Shown piece after piece: positions 29,915-38,155 of a stretch of DNA of 38,155 bases. A program made the position numbers and the translations under genes. The notes beneath the pieces are model-generated. The model did no database searches, was not told where the DNA came from, and worked only from the letters and a program-made list of their open reading frames with translations. The DNA lies in contig NZ_WNLA01000035.1 of NCBI RefSeq assembly GCF_009720865.1, positions 1 through 38,155 of the forward strand, given 5' to 3'. The stretch comes from Pseudoduganella ginsengisoli. Lineage in GTDB: Bacteria; Pseudomonadota; Gammaproteobacteria; Burkholderiales; Burkholderiaceae_D. The stretch's first letter is position 1. Each line of letters begins with the position of its first letter.

Positions 29915-32824
29915 ATGCTCAGCTTTGAACGCTCCGGCTTGAGCCGGAAACTCACGATGATCAGTGCCTGGTCGACCGGCAGCGCTTTGCTGCTGGCGTT
30001 TGCTGTTTTTGCAGCCACGCATGTGTCGAGCCAGCTGGATCAAGAGCGCCGCCAGTTGCACACGCTGGCGGGCACGGTAGCGGCCAGCAGTTCCATTGCG
30101 CTGCTGTACGTCGATCCGTCGCAAGCAAGCCAGGTGCTGGCGCTGGCCGCGTTTGAGGGCCGCGACGATATCCGGCAAGTCGTGCTGTTCGACCGCGACG
30201 GCAAGCTGCTGGCCCGCAGCACCATGCATGACGACGGCCCTGCCCCGCCGCCGGACCTGGAATTGCGGCGCCTGCAGGATATCGGCAAGAAGGGGGAACA
30301 TGAATTTTCCGGCCCGCTGTGGGCGCCGGGTTTGCGCCTGTACCGCGGCGTGCACTTCCAGCAAGACCAGGTGGGCGCCGTCATGCTGGAAGCGGGCTTG
30401 CCCCATATGTGGTGGGGCGTGCTGCAAAACCTGGCGGGCGGCGCATTGGCGGCCTTGCTGTCCTTCGGCTGCGCGCTGTGGCTGGCGCGCCGCTTCCGCG
30501 ACGGCATCGCGGAACCGATTGCCAGCCTGATCGCCGCGGCGCGCCAGGCTGCCGATGGCCAGCCCGGCGCGCGCCTGCAGCACAGCCGTACCGATGAACT
30601 GGGCGCACTGCTCGACAGCTTCAATGACATGCTGGTGCAAATCGCCAGCCGCGATGCGCGCCTCGCGCAATACCGCGACCAACTGGAACGGCAAGTGTCC
30701 GTGCGCACCGAGCAGCTGGAGAAAGCCAAGAATGCGGCGGAAGCGGCCAGCCAGGCCAAGAGCGCGTTCCTTGCCACGATGAGCCATGAAATCCGCACGC
30801 CGATGAATGGCGTGCTGGGCATGACGGAATTGCTGCTATCGACGCCATTGACGGACGTGCAGCGCCACTACACGGACATGGTCAAGCGCTCTGGCGAACA
30901 TTTGCTGGTCATCATCAACGACATCCTGGATTTTTCAAAGATCGAAGCGGGCAAGCTGACGGTTGAATACATCCACTTCAACTTCCGCGAGCTGCTGGAC
31001 GACATCGACCAGGTGTTTACGCCGCAGGCGCACGCCAAAGGCATTGCCATGGAATTCGCCATTGCCAACGATATTCCTGTCGCCATATGCGGCGACCCGA
31101 ACCGGCTGCGGCAAGTGCTGTTCAACTTGCTGGGCAACGCCATCAAGTTCACGGAGACGGGCAAGATCACCGTCAAGGTGGCGGCGACCAGCGAAGATGC
31201 GCAAAGCGTGGACTTGCGCTTTGAAGTGCACGACACGGGTATCGGCGTGTCGCGCGAGGCACGCAGCCGTATTTTTACATCGTTCTCGCAAGCCGATGGC
31301 TCCACCACGCGCAAGCATGGCGGCACGGGACTGGGGCTGGCCATTTCAAAGCAGCTGGTGGAATTGATGGGTGGCGCCATCGGTGTCGACCACGCGCTGA
31401 CGCAAGGGTCGATTTTCTGGTTTGCGCTGCGCTTCGACAAGCGCCGCGTGGATGACGCGGACGGCGCCGACATGCAGCCATCTGCCGCCATGGGCAAGCG
31501 CGCACTGGTTGCCGATCCGTTGCCGGAAAACCGTTTGCTGCTGGAGCGCCAGCTGACGCGCTGGCAAATGCACGTCGATTGCGCGGAATCGTCTGACGTG
31601 GCGCTGCGCATGCTGCGCGACAGCGCCGCGCGGGGCCACGCCTACGATGTGGCGCTGCTCGACATGGACTTGCGGCCCGGCAGCGGCTTGATGCTGGCGG
31701 CCGACATCAAAGCCGATGCCGCTCTTGCCGGCGTGCGGCTGCTGCTGCTGGCCAGCGAACGCACTGCGGCCGATACCGTGCAGCGGCGCGAAGCGGGCGT
31801 GGCGTTCCAGCTGATTAAACCGCCGCGCGCCTGCGATTTATTTGACTGCATCGTGACGCCATTGCGTTCAGATGCGCGGCATAGCGAGGCAACGGCGCCA
31901 GCACCCGCTTCCCCGCCGGCGGCGGCAGCCGCGCATGCAACGGCTGCGCCGGGAATGGATAGCGCCGGCCATCCCGCCCTCCCCGCCGCCGCAGCCGCCG
32001 CGCGGCAAGGCAAGCGCCGCAAGGTGCTGCTGGCCGAAGACAACCCGATCAACGTGCAAGTGGCGTCGGCCATGCTGCAAAGCCTGGGACTGGACGTACG
32101 CTGCGCCGGCAACGGCGCGGAGGCGCTCGACGCGCTGCGCACCAGCGCGTTCGATGCGGTACTGATGGATTGCCAGATGCCCGTCATGGATGGCATCGCC
32201 GCGACGGCGGAAATCCGCCGCCACGAACAGCAGCAAGGCCGCACGCGCCTGCCCGTGGTGGCCATCACGGCCAACGCACTGCCCGGCGACCGCGAAACCT
32301 GCCTGGCGGCCGGCATGGATGATTACATCAGCAAGCCATTTACGCGGCAGGGATTGGGAGACACGCTGTCGCGCTGGATCAAGCTGCCGCGCATGGCGCC
32401 ACAACGGGACACGGTGCAGCAGCCGGCGCCGCCCGTTGCGCCGCCTCCCGCGGATGCGCCTACGCCATCCATGCCGCTCAACCCGCGCGCACTGGACAAC
32501 ATCCGCGCCCTCAACAATGGCAAATCCCCTAGCCTGCTGCGCCGTGTCACGCAAACGTTCCTGGACGACACGCCCAGGCAATTGGCGGCGCTGCGCACCG
32601 CGCTGAATCAAAACCAGCCGGATGCGCTGCGCCGCATTGCCCACAGCCTGAAATCGGGCAGCGGCAATGTCGGCGCCGACGCCATGGCGCAGCTGTGCAA
32701 AGAACTGGAACAACTGGGCCAGGCCCACACCACCGAAGGCGCACCGGCCCTGCTGGCCGGCTTGGAACGGGAATTCGAAGCGGTGCAGCGCGCCCTCTGC
32801 ACTGTCCTGGAAAAGGAGCCGTGA
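29915..32824 (+). CDS. BarA-like hybrid sensor histidine kinase (HAMP-HisKA-HATPase-REC-REC-HPt)
   Basis: The product is 969 aa. TM1 (about 18-38), a periplasmic PAS-like/CHASE8-type sensor (about 40-165), TM2 (about 168-190), HAMP (about 191-245), HisKA with His291 (MSHEIRTPMNG), HATPase (about 395-510), a first receiver (about 528-650) with Asp583 but an altered acidic pocket (VADPLPENR in place of the DD pair), an Ala/Pro linker, a canonical second receiver (Asp752 in MDCQMPVMDG) and a C-terminal HPt domain (His910 in AHSLKSGSGNVGA). The phosphorelay is thus His291-Asp752-His910. The next gene starts 1 nt after its stop and is the likely output. Confidence 0.92.
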   Translation: MLSFERSGLSRKLTMISAWSTGSALLLAFAVFAATHVSSQLDQERRQLHTLAGTVAASSSIALLYVDPSQASQVLALAAFEGRDDIRQVVLFDRDGKLLARSTMHDDGPAPPPDLELRRLQDIGKKGEHEFSGPLWAPGLRLYRGVHFQQDQVGAVMLEAGLPHMWWGVLQNLAGGALAALLSFGCALWLARRFRDGIAEPIASLIAAARQAADGQPGARLQHSRTDELGALLDSFNDMLVQIASRDARLAQYRDQLERQVSVRTEQLEKAKNAAEAASQAKSAFLATMSHEIRTPMNGVLGMTELLLSTPLTDVQRHYTDMVKRSGEHLLVIINDILDFSKIEAGKLTVEYIHFNFRELLDDIDQVFTPQAHAKGIAMEFAIANDIPVAICGDPNRLRQVLFNLLGNAIKFTETGKITVKVAATSEDAQSVDLRFEVHDTGIGVSREARSRIFTSFSQADGSTTRKHGGTGLGLAISKQLVELMGGAIGVDHALTQGSIFWFALRFDKRRVDDADGADMQPSAAMGKRALVADPLPENRLLLERQLTRWQMHVDCAESSDVALRMLRDSAARGHAYDVALLDMDLRPGSGLMLAADIKADAALAGVRLLLLASERTAADTVQRREAGVAFQLIKPPRACDLFDCIVTPLRSDARHSEATAPAPASPPAAAAAHATAAPGMDSAGHPALPAAAAAARQGKRRKVLLAEDNPINVQVASAMLQSLGLDVRCAGNGAEALDALRTSAFDAVLMDCQMPVMDGIAATAEIRRHEQQQGRTRLPVVAITANALPGDRETCLAAGMDDYISKPFTRQGLGDTLSRWIKLPRMAPQRDTVQQPAPPVAPPPADAPTPSMPLNPRALDNIRALNNGKSPSLLRRVTQTFLDDTPRQLAALRTALNQNQPDALRRIAHSLKSGSGNVGADAMAQLCKELEQLGQAHTTEGAPALLAGLEREFEAVQRALCTVLEKEP

Positions 32825-32825
32825 T

Positions 32826-34946
32826 ATGGCAGCGCTACACAGTCCTTCCCGTGGCACCGTGCTGGTGGCCGACGATGACCCCGTCATGCGCCTGCTGATG
32901 CTGGAAATGCTGGCGCAAGTGGGCCTGGATGCAGTGGAAGCGGAAGACGGCGCCAGCGCGCTGGCGCGCTTCCGGCAAATCCGCCCTGACCTCGTGCTGC
33001 TCGACGTCGACATGCCAGGCATGGGCGGCTTTGACGTGTGCCGCGCCATCCGCGCGCAGGAACAAGGCAGCGCCGTCCCCATCATCATGGTGACGGGCGG
33101 CGATGACGTGGAAGCCGTCACGCAGGCGTATGAAGATGGCGCGACGGATTTTGTGTCGAAGCCCATCAACTGGCCCATCCTCGGGCACCGCGTGCTGTAC
33201 GTGCTGCGCGCCAGCGACGCCATCGCGCGGCTGCGCGTAGCCGACGCGCATAACCGTGCCGTGCTGGCCGCCATACCCGACACGTTTTTCAGGCTGAACC
33301 TGGACGGCTACTACCTCGATTACGACCGGGGCCAGGACAATAGCCGGCATGCCGCCGGGGACGCCTGCGTGGGCCGCCACATCAGCGACGTGCTGCCGCC
33401 GAAAATCGCCGCGCAAATGCTGGAACAGGTGCACGCCGTGCTGGCCACGCATACGGTGCGGGCGCTGGACTACGAGTTGCATGAAGGCGGCGATGTCCGT
33501 CATTTTGAAGCGCGGCTGGTCTCCACTGGCGCCGGCGACGTGCTGGGGCTCGTGCGCGACATCAGTGAACGCAAACGCACGGAAGAACAAATCCGCCGCC
33601 TCGCCTATTGCGACAGCCTGACGGGCATCCCCAACCGGCAAGCGTTTCTTGAATCGCTGGAACGGGAACTGGCCCGCTCGCGCCAGCACGGCAAAAAATT
33701 CGCGGTACTGTTCATGGACCTCGACGCCTTCAAGCGCATCAACGATACGCTGGGCCACGACGTGGGCGACTTGCTGCTGAAGGCCGTGTCGGAGCGGCTG
33801 CACGACACCATCCGGCCCGGCGACACCGTGACCCGCGCGCAGCAGGGCGACTTCCCGCCCGGGAACCTGGCGCGGCTGGGCGGCGATGAATTCACGATCC
33901 TGATCCCTGACCTGGAAAAAGTCGACTTCGCGCTGGCCGTCGCGCAGCGCGTCAAGGATGCGATGCGCCGCCCTTTCCTGCTGGATGGCCATGAAATTTT
34001 TGTTACGGCCAGCATCGGCATTTCACTGTATCCGCAAGACGGTGAAGACAGCAGTTCGCTGTTGAAGTACGCCGATACGGCGATGTACCACGCGAAAAAC
34101 CTGGGCAAGAACAATGCGCAGCTGTACCGCTCATCGCTGACGATGCAAATCATGAGCCACGTAAAACTGGAGACAGGCTTGCGCAAGGCGCTGCAAAACG
34201 ATGAACTGTATTTGCTGTACCAGCCGCAAGTGGACGTCGCCAGTTCGCAAGTAGTGGGCGTGGAAGCGCTGGTGCGCTGGCGCCATCCGGAACACGGCGT
34301 CATGCCGCCCAATGAATTCATCCCGCTGGCGGAAGAAACCGGCTTGATCGTGCCGATCGGCGCGTGGGTGCTGCGTACCGCGTGCGCACAGGCCCGCTTG
34401 TGGCAAGACGTGTGCCGCCGCCCCGTGCGGCTGGCCGTGAACCTGTCGGCACGCCAGTTCAAGGATGAAAACCTGACGCAGACCGTGCTGGCCGCGCTGC
34501 AGGAATCGGGACTGGAAGCGGGCCTGCTGGAACTGGAACTGACGGAAAGCACGCTGATGGACGATGCGCGCGCCACCCTGGCCACCTTGGAACAGTTGCG
34601 CGGCATCGGCGTACTGCTGTCGATCGATGATTTCGGGACCGGCTATTCGTCGATGAATTACCTGAAGCGCTTCGACGTGCACACGCTGAAGATCGACAAG
34701 ACTTTTATTTCAGGCTTGCCGGAAGACTCGGAAGACGCCGCCATCACGCGCGCCATCATCGCGCTGGGGCACGGCTTGCGTATGGTGGTGGTGGCGGAAG
34801 GCGTGGAGACGGAAGAACAGTTCTCGCTGCTGGAGCAATATGGCTGCGACCTTGCCCAGGGCTTTTACCTGGGCAAGCCGTCAACGCATGAAGCGATTAC
34901 GCAAATGCTGAAAATACAGCGGGCGCCGATTGCAAGGCAGGCTTGA
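32826..34946 (+). CDS. REC-PAS-GGDEF-EAL response regulator
   Basis: The product is 706 aa. Receiver (about 10-130, Asp60 in LLDVDMPGMGG), PAS (about 140-250), GGDEF (about 255-430) and EAL (about 445-695). GGDEF (352-356) and EAL (480-482) motifs are intact, as are DDFGTGYSSMNYL and ESTLMDD. An insertion puts the RPGD sequence (330-333) 18 residues before GGDEF instead of the 5 needed for a standard I-site. AAGGAG lies 8 nt before ATG. Coupling to the hybrid kinase makes it the predicted phosphorelay output, tuning c-di-GMP. Its stop abuts the convergent CoA-transferase stop. Confidence 0.92.
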   Translation: MAALHSPSRGTVLVADDDPVMRLLMLEMLAQVGLDAVEAEDGASALARFRQIRPDLVLLDVDMPGMGGFDVCRAIRAQEQGSAVPIIMVTGGDDVEAVTQAYEDGATDFVSKPINWPILGHRVLYVLRASDAIARLRVADAHNRAVLAAIPDTFFRLNLDGYYLDYDRGQDNSRHAAGDACVGRHISDVLPPKIAAQMLEQVHAVLATHTVRALDYELHEGGDVRHFEARLVSTGAGDVLGLVRDISERKRTEEQIRRLAYCDSLTGIPNRQAFLESLERELARSRQHGKKFAVLFMDLDAFKRINDTLGHDVGDLLLKAVSERLHDTIRPGDTVTRAQQGDFPPGNLARLGGDEFTILIPDLEKVDFALAVAQRVKDAMRRPFLLDGHEIFVTASIGISLYPQDGEDSSSLLKYADTAMYHAKNLGKNNAQLYRSSLTMQIMSHVKLETGLRKALQNDELYLLYQPQVDVASSQVVGVEALVRWRHPEHGVMPPNEFIPLAEETGLIVPIGAWVLRTACAQARLWQDVCRRPVRLAVNLSARQFKDENLTQTVLAALQESGLEAGLLELELTESTLMDDARATLATLEQLRGIGVLLSIDDFGTGYSSMNYLKRFDVHTLKIDKTFISGLPEDSEDAAITRAIIALGHGLRMVVVAEGVETEEQFSLLEQYGCDLAQGFYLGKPSTHEAITQMLKIQRAPIARQA

Positions 34947-36170
34947 TTACAAGACTTTGTCCGCCTTGAATGCGGCAATATCGGCATCGCTGTAGCCGAG
35001 CGATTTCAATACTTCGTAATTGTGTTCGCCCAGGCCCGGCCCCATCCAATGCGTATGGCCGGGCGTCTCCGACAGCTTCGGCGAAATCGCCGGCAGCTTG
35101 ACCGGCGTGCCATCGGCAAACTGGTGCTGTTCAAACATGTTACGGGCCAGGAATTGCGGATCCGTCATCATGTCCTTGACTGAATAAATCTTTCCGGCCG
35201 GGACATCGGCGGCTTGCAGGATCGCCAGCGCTTCATCGATGGACTTGGTATCGCACCATGCCTGGATCGCGCCATCGATATCGGCGGTCCGCGCAACGCG
35301 CCCGTCGTTGCGCTCCATTTGCGGATCGCCGGCCATGTCGTCGCGGCCAATGGCCAGCATCAGGCGTTTGAAGATCGCGTCGCCGTTACCGGCAATGACG
35401 ACGTTATCGCCATCTTTGGTCGTGTACGTATTCGATGGCACGATACCCGGCAATGCGCCGCCCGTGCGCTCGCGCACCACGCCCGCATGGTCGTATTCCG
35501 GCACCAAGGACTCCATCAGGTTGAACACGGATTCATACAGCGCCACGTCCACCATCTGGCCCTGGCCATGTTCACGGCCGCCGGTCGCATCGCGGTGGCG
35601 CAATGCCATCATGGCGCCGATCACGCCGTGCAGCGCCGCCACGGAATCGCCAATCGACACGCCCACGCGCACCGGTGGACGGTCCGCATGGCCGGACACA
35701 TAGCGCAAACCGCCCATCGATTCGCCAATGGCGCCAAAGCCTGGCTGGTCTTTCATCGGCCCCGTCTGGCCAAAGCCGGACAGGCGCACCATGATGGTGG
35801 AGGGCTTGTCGGCCTTCAGCTGTTCATAGCCAAGGTCCCACTTTTCCAGCACGCCGGGGCGGTAGTTTTCAATGATGATGTCTGCTTCCAGGGCCAGCTG
35901 GCGCGCAATGGCGCGGCCGCGCGCATCCTTCATGTTCAGCGTAATGCTTTTCTTGTTGCGGGCCTGAACCGACCACCACAGCGACGTGCCGTCTTTCAGC
36001 ACGCGCCATTTGCGGATCGGGTCGCCGTCGCCGGGCGCTTCCACCTTGATGACTTCGGCGCCGAATTCGGCCAGCATGCGGGCGCAAAACGGGCCGGCGA
36101 TCAGCGTGCCGAGTTCCAGGACTTTGATGCCCTTCAGCGGGCCATGGGTAGGTTTTTGTTGGTCGTTCAT
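34947..36170 (-). CDS. Family III CoA-transferase (CaiB/BaiF type)
   Basis: The product is 407 aa, normal for the family. It begins PLKGIKVLELGTLIAGPFCARMLAEFGAEVIKVEAPGDGDP and has RNKKSITLNMKDARGR, the ...GQMVDVALYESVF segment with the candidate catalytic Asp, and a C-terminal SLGYSDADIAAFKADKV tail. These enzymes move CoA between carboxylic acids; the acid here is unknown. ATG overlaps the recR stop as ATGA. It is the last gene in the dnaX-ybaB-recR transcription unit. Confidence 0.92.
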   Translation of the reverse strand: MNDQQKPTHGPLKGIKVLELGTLIAGPFCARMLAEFGAEVIKVEAPGDGDPIRKWRVLKDGTSLWWSVQARNKKSITLNMKDARGRAIARQLALEADIIIENYRPGVLEKWDLGYEQLKADKPSTIMVRLSGFGQTGPMKDQPGFGAIGESMGGLRYVSGHADRPPVRVGVSIGDSVAALHGVIGAMMALRHRDATGGREHGQGQMVDVALYESVFNLMESLVPEYDHAGVVRERTGGALPGIVPSNTYTTKDGDNVVIAGNGDAIFKRLMLAIGRDDMAGDPQMERNDGRVARTADIDGAIQAWCDTKSIDEALAILQAADVPAGKIYSVKDMMTDPQFLARNMFEQHQFADGTPVKLPAISPKLSETPGHTHWMGPGLGEHNYEVLKSLGYSDADIAAFKADKVL

Positions 36171-36757
36171 GTAGTACGGCGGTCGAGCATGGCACGCGCG
36201 ATGGTGCCCGCGTCCACATATTCGAGCTCGCCGCCGACCGGCACGCCACGCGCCAGACGGCTCACCTTCAGTCCGCGCGCCTTCAGCATCTCGCTGATGT
36301 AATGCGCAGTGGCTTCGCCTTCGTTGGTAAAGTTCGTGGCCAGCACCACCTCTTCCACCACGCCGTCATTGGCGCGGTCCACCAGCTTTTCCAGATGGAT
36401 GTCTTTCGGGCCGATGCCGTCGAGCGGCGACAGGCGGCCCATCAGCACGAAATACAGGCCCTTGTACGTCAGGGTCTGCTCGATCATCATCTGGTCGGCC
36501 GGCGTTTCCACCACACACAGCAGGCGCCGGTCGCGCTCTTCATCGCGGCACGTGCCGCAAATCTCTTCTTCCGTGAAGGTATTGCACAGCGCGCAGTGAT
36601 GCACGGCTTCCACCGCCTGGTACAAGGCGCGCGACAGCATGGCCGCGCCTTCGCGGTCATGCTGCAGCAAGTGAAACGCCATACGCTGTGCGGATTTTGG
36701 TCCGACACCGGGCAGGCGGCGCAATGCCTCCGTCAGCAATTCCAGCGATTTGGCCAT
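36167..36757 (-). CDS. recR: Recombination protein RecR
   Basis: The product is 196 aa, standard length. N-terminal HhH (LRRLPGVGPKSAQRMAFHLL), a four-cysteine zinc finger (Cys55, 58, 67, 70), and a Toprim domain (about 80-175; LCVVETPADQMMIEQT..YFVLMGRLSPLDGIGP) are all present, then the Walker B-like C-terminal region (LARGVPVGGELEYVDAGTI). It loads RecA at gaps together with RecFO. It overlaps the yciI-like gene by one base (TGATG). Confidence 0.97.
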   Translation of the reverse strand: MAKSLELLTEALRRLPGVGPKSAQRMAFHLLQHDREGAAMLSRALYQAVEAVHHCALCNTFTEEEICGTCRDEERDRRLLCVVETPADQMMIEQTLTYKGLYFVLMGRLSPLDGIGPKDIHLEKLVDRANDGVVEEVVLATNFTNEGEATAHYISEMLKARGLKVSRLARGVPVGGELEYVDAGTIARAMLDRRTT

Positions 36758-37047
36758 CAGTGCTGCTTGAACTGGCTGAGGATGTCGGCCGTCATGGTCG
36801 GCACGAATTCTGTGATGGTGTAGCTGGCGGCTCCCGCCTCGTTGAATGGATCGAGTTCGATCACGGCTTCAATGTCGGCTTTACTGTCGGCCGTGGCGAT
36901 GATGACGCCCCCGGTTCGGGGCACCATCCGGCCGGACATGAGGAACATGCCATTGTCATATTGCTCGCGCAAGTATTCCCGATGCTTGGCCAACAGCGCG
37001 TCGATTTCCTCCGCGGGCTTCAGGTACGTGAGCGTTATGATGAACAT
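36757..37047 (-). CDS. YciI-family protein
   Basis: The product is 96 aa. MFIITLTYLKPAEEIDALLAKHREYLREQYDNGMFLMSGRMVPRTGG is the YciI/DUF1330-like ferredoxin-fold pattern, with the conserved His21 that is a putative catalytic residue. The reaction is unknown. It sits between ybaB (6-nt gap) and recR (1-nt overlap), an insertion in the usual dnaX-ybaB-recR order. Confidence 0.88.
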   Translation of the reverse strand: MFIITLTYLKPAEEIDALLAKHREYLREQYDNGMFLMSGRMVPRTGGVIIATADSKADIEAVIELDPFNEAGAASYTITEFVPTMTADILSQFKQH

Positions 37048-37053
37048 GATGGT

Positions 37054-37380
37054 TTAGAAAGGCATCTTGAAACCGGCTGGCAAATTCAGGCCGGCGGTCA
37101 GGCCGCTCATTTTTTCCGCGGACGTTGCTTCTGCCTTGCGCACGGCGTCGTTGAACGCGGCGGCAACCAGGTCTTCCAGCATGTCTTTGTCGTCGGCCAG
37201 CAGCGATGGGTCGATCGACACGCGTTTGACGTCGTTTTTGCAGGTCATTACAACCTTCACCAGGCCGGCGCCGGACTGGCCTTCCACTTCGATCTGGCCC
37301 AGCGCTTCCTGGGCTTTTTTCATGTTGTCCTGCATTGCCTGCGCTTGTTTCATCAGGCCGGCCAGTTGGTTTTTCATCAT
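37054..37380 (-). CDS. ybaB: YbaB/EbfC-family nucleoid-associated protein
   Basis: The product is 108 aa and begins MMKNQLAGLMKQAQAMQDNMKKAQEALGQIEVEG, the family signature; a helical dimer that binds DNA. Two consecutive ATGs (37380, 37377) can serve; AGGAG lies 9 nt upstream of the first. The gene is 45 nt downstream of dnaX, as in most proteobacteria. Confidence 0.97.
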   Translation of the reverse strand: MMKNQLAGLMKQAQAMQDNMKKAQEALGQIEVEGQSGAGLVKVVMTCKNDVKRVSIDPSLLADDKDMLEDLVAAAFNDAVRKAEATSAEKMSGLTAGLNLPAGFKMPF

Positions 37381-37425
37381 GGTGGGATTCTCCTAAATGT
37401 CAGTATAGCGAATGTTCTTGCTTTG

Positions 37426-38155
37426 TCAGTGTGCCGGTGGCGCCGGCGGCGGCACGATCGAGCCGGGCACCACAAAGGCGCCGAACTCGCGGATCATGCT
37501 CTTGATGAACGGGTCGTTGGCCACGGTTTCCTCGGCGGCGCGCTGCACGGCTTCCCGGTGCGCCTGCGCTTCCGCGCTGGCCGTGTACCAGACCGGCCCC
37601 AGTTCCGTTTCCACCCGAATCGGGCGATTGAAGCGTTCCGTCAGCGCTGCCGCCAGTTTTTCCACATTTTGGGGCGTACGCCACGTTTCAATAGGCACTT
37701 TGACGAAAAACTGGGCGGATGCCGCGCCATCGGGCTCGCATTTGATCAATTCTGCCTGCGTGGCCAGCTGCTGGGCTACACCGCGCAGCGGCAAACGGGC
37801 AGCCAATGCGGGCCAGTTGCCGTCCCAGTCCAGTTCAGGAACCGGCGTGATCACGTATTCGTAAGGCGGCTTGACCGGGGCGCGCTGGGGCGCCTGCGGC
37901 ACGGACGCCGGCGCATCAGCCTGCGCACCATTCGATGCGGCAACAGCTGTGTCGTCAGAGAATTCCGTGACCCATGGCGGCAAGTCATCATCCGGCGCTT
38001 GCTGGCGCGCTTGCACGCGCGGCGGCGCTTCCAGCACGGCCGTGTCGCCGCCTATGGCGGGACGGCCATCGTCCCACGGAGCCTCTTCCCACGGCGGCGT
38101 CGCTTGCTGCACGGGCGGCGCATCTTCCCACGGCGCCGGGCCGCGCGCCTGCGCG
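37426..38155 (-). CDS. dnaX: DNA polymerase III subunit gamma/tau, C-terminal part (partial, cut by window edge)
   Basis: The frame runs in from the right edge. The visible 240 or so residues are a Pro/Ala-rich linker (PPWEEAPWDDG..., PDDDLPPWV) followed by the folded tau domain V (YEYVITPVPELDWDGNWPALAARLPLRGVAQQLATQAEL, FFVKVPIETWRTPQNVEKLAAALTERF, EAVQRAAEETVANDPFIKSMIREFGAFVVPGSI), which binds the polymerase alpha subunit. The AAA+ ATPase part lies outside the window. Identity is supported by the downstream ybaB and recR. Confidence 0.93.
   Translation of the reverse strand, partial: AQARGPAPWEDAPPVQQATPPWEEAPWDDGRPAIGGDTAVLEAPPRVQARQQAPDDDLPPWVTEFSDDTAVAASNGAQADAPASVPQAPQRAPVKPPYEYVITPVPELDWDGNWPALAARLPLRGVAQQLATQAELIKCEPDGAASAQFFVKVPIETWRTPQNVEKLAAALTERFNRPIRVETELGPVWYTASAEAQAHREAVQRAAEETVANDPFIKSMIREFGAFVVPGSIVPPPAPPAH

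Overview
The window is high-GC, densely coded chromosomal DNA that looks like a betaproteobacterium of the Oxalobacteraceae (Janthinobacterium/Duganella/Massilia type). The signs are the dnaX-ybaB-recR order, a Neisseria/Burkholderia-type porin, many Burkholderiales-style sensors, very frequent GTG/TTG starts and 1-4 nt gene overlaps. Assignments come from reading the translated sequence only; no database search was possible.

Layout. 1-0.2 kb: tail of a transposase gene and a T9G9 homopolymer. 0.2-3 kb: a Crp/Fnr-type regulator, then three small envelope/stress-type genes (glycine-zipper protein, 71-aa membrane protein, 48-aa lmo0937-like protein), each preceded by a TGTRCG-type site about 27-28 bp before a GAYAAT -10 box, then a DUF3617 protein. 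3-9 kb: porin, a cardiolipin-synthase-like PLD lipoprotein, and a tightly overlapping minus-strand operon (catalase-family protein, PAP2 phosphatase, lipid/DAG-kinase-like protein, metallophosphoesterase). A 20-bp LexA-like box lies between that operon and a 76-aa orphan gene. 9-13 kb: LysR regulator divergent from a medium-chain oxidoreductase, an unknown helical protein, and a divergent pair of a holin-like protein and a CI/LexA-like S24 repressor. 13-18 kb: chemoreceptor and a large secreted PHP-domain protein with Ig-like and C-terminal jelly-roll-like modules.

18-21.9 kb is an accessory patch ending at tRNA-Ser(UGA). It holds a Panacea-domain protein with an overlapping two-TM partner (putative PanA/PanT toxin-antitoxin pair), an N-terminally truncated Xre antitoxin-like gene back to back with a decayed AEC transporter fragment, a VOC protein, and a higBA-type locus whose toxin has a -1 frameshift while its antitoxin is intact. 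A cluster of hairpins and an inverted copy of the tRNA 3' end follow.

21.9-35 kb is dominated by signalling. It contains a PAS-GGDEF-EAL protein with an HDOD partner, a Cache histidine kinase and NarL-type regulator divergent from cstA-ybdD (pyruvate/peptide uptake), and a BarA-like hybrid kinase followed by a REC-PAS-GGDEF-EAL protein. 35-38.2 kb is the housekeeping dnaX-ybaB-(yciI-like)-recR operon read leftwards, with a family III CoA-transferase overlapping the end of recR.

The most interesting points are the PanA/PanT-like pair, the shared Crp/Fnr-type class II promoter architecture at 0.97-2.19 kb, the LexA-like box with a nearby self-cleavable-looking repressor, the frameshifted higB, and the inverted tRNA-end structure. 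No intergenic stretch exceeds 300 bases.
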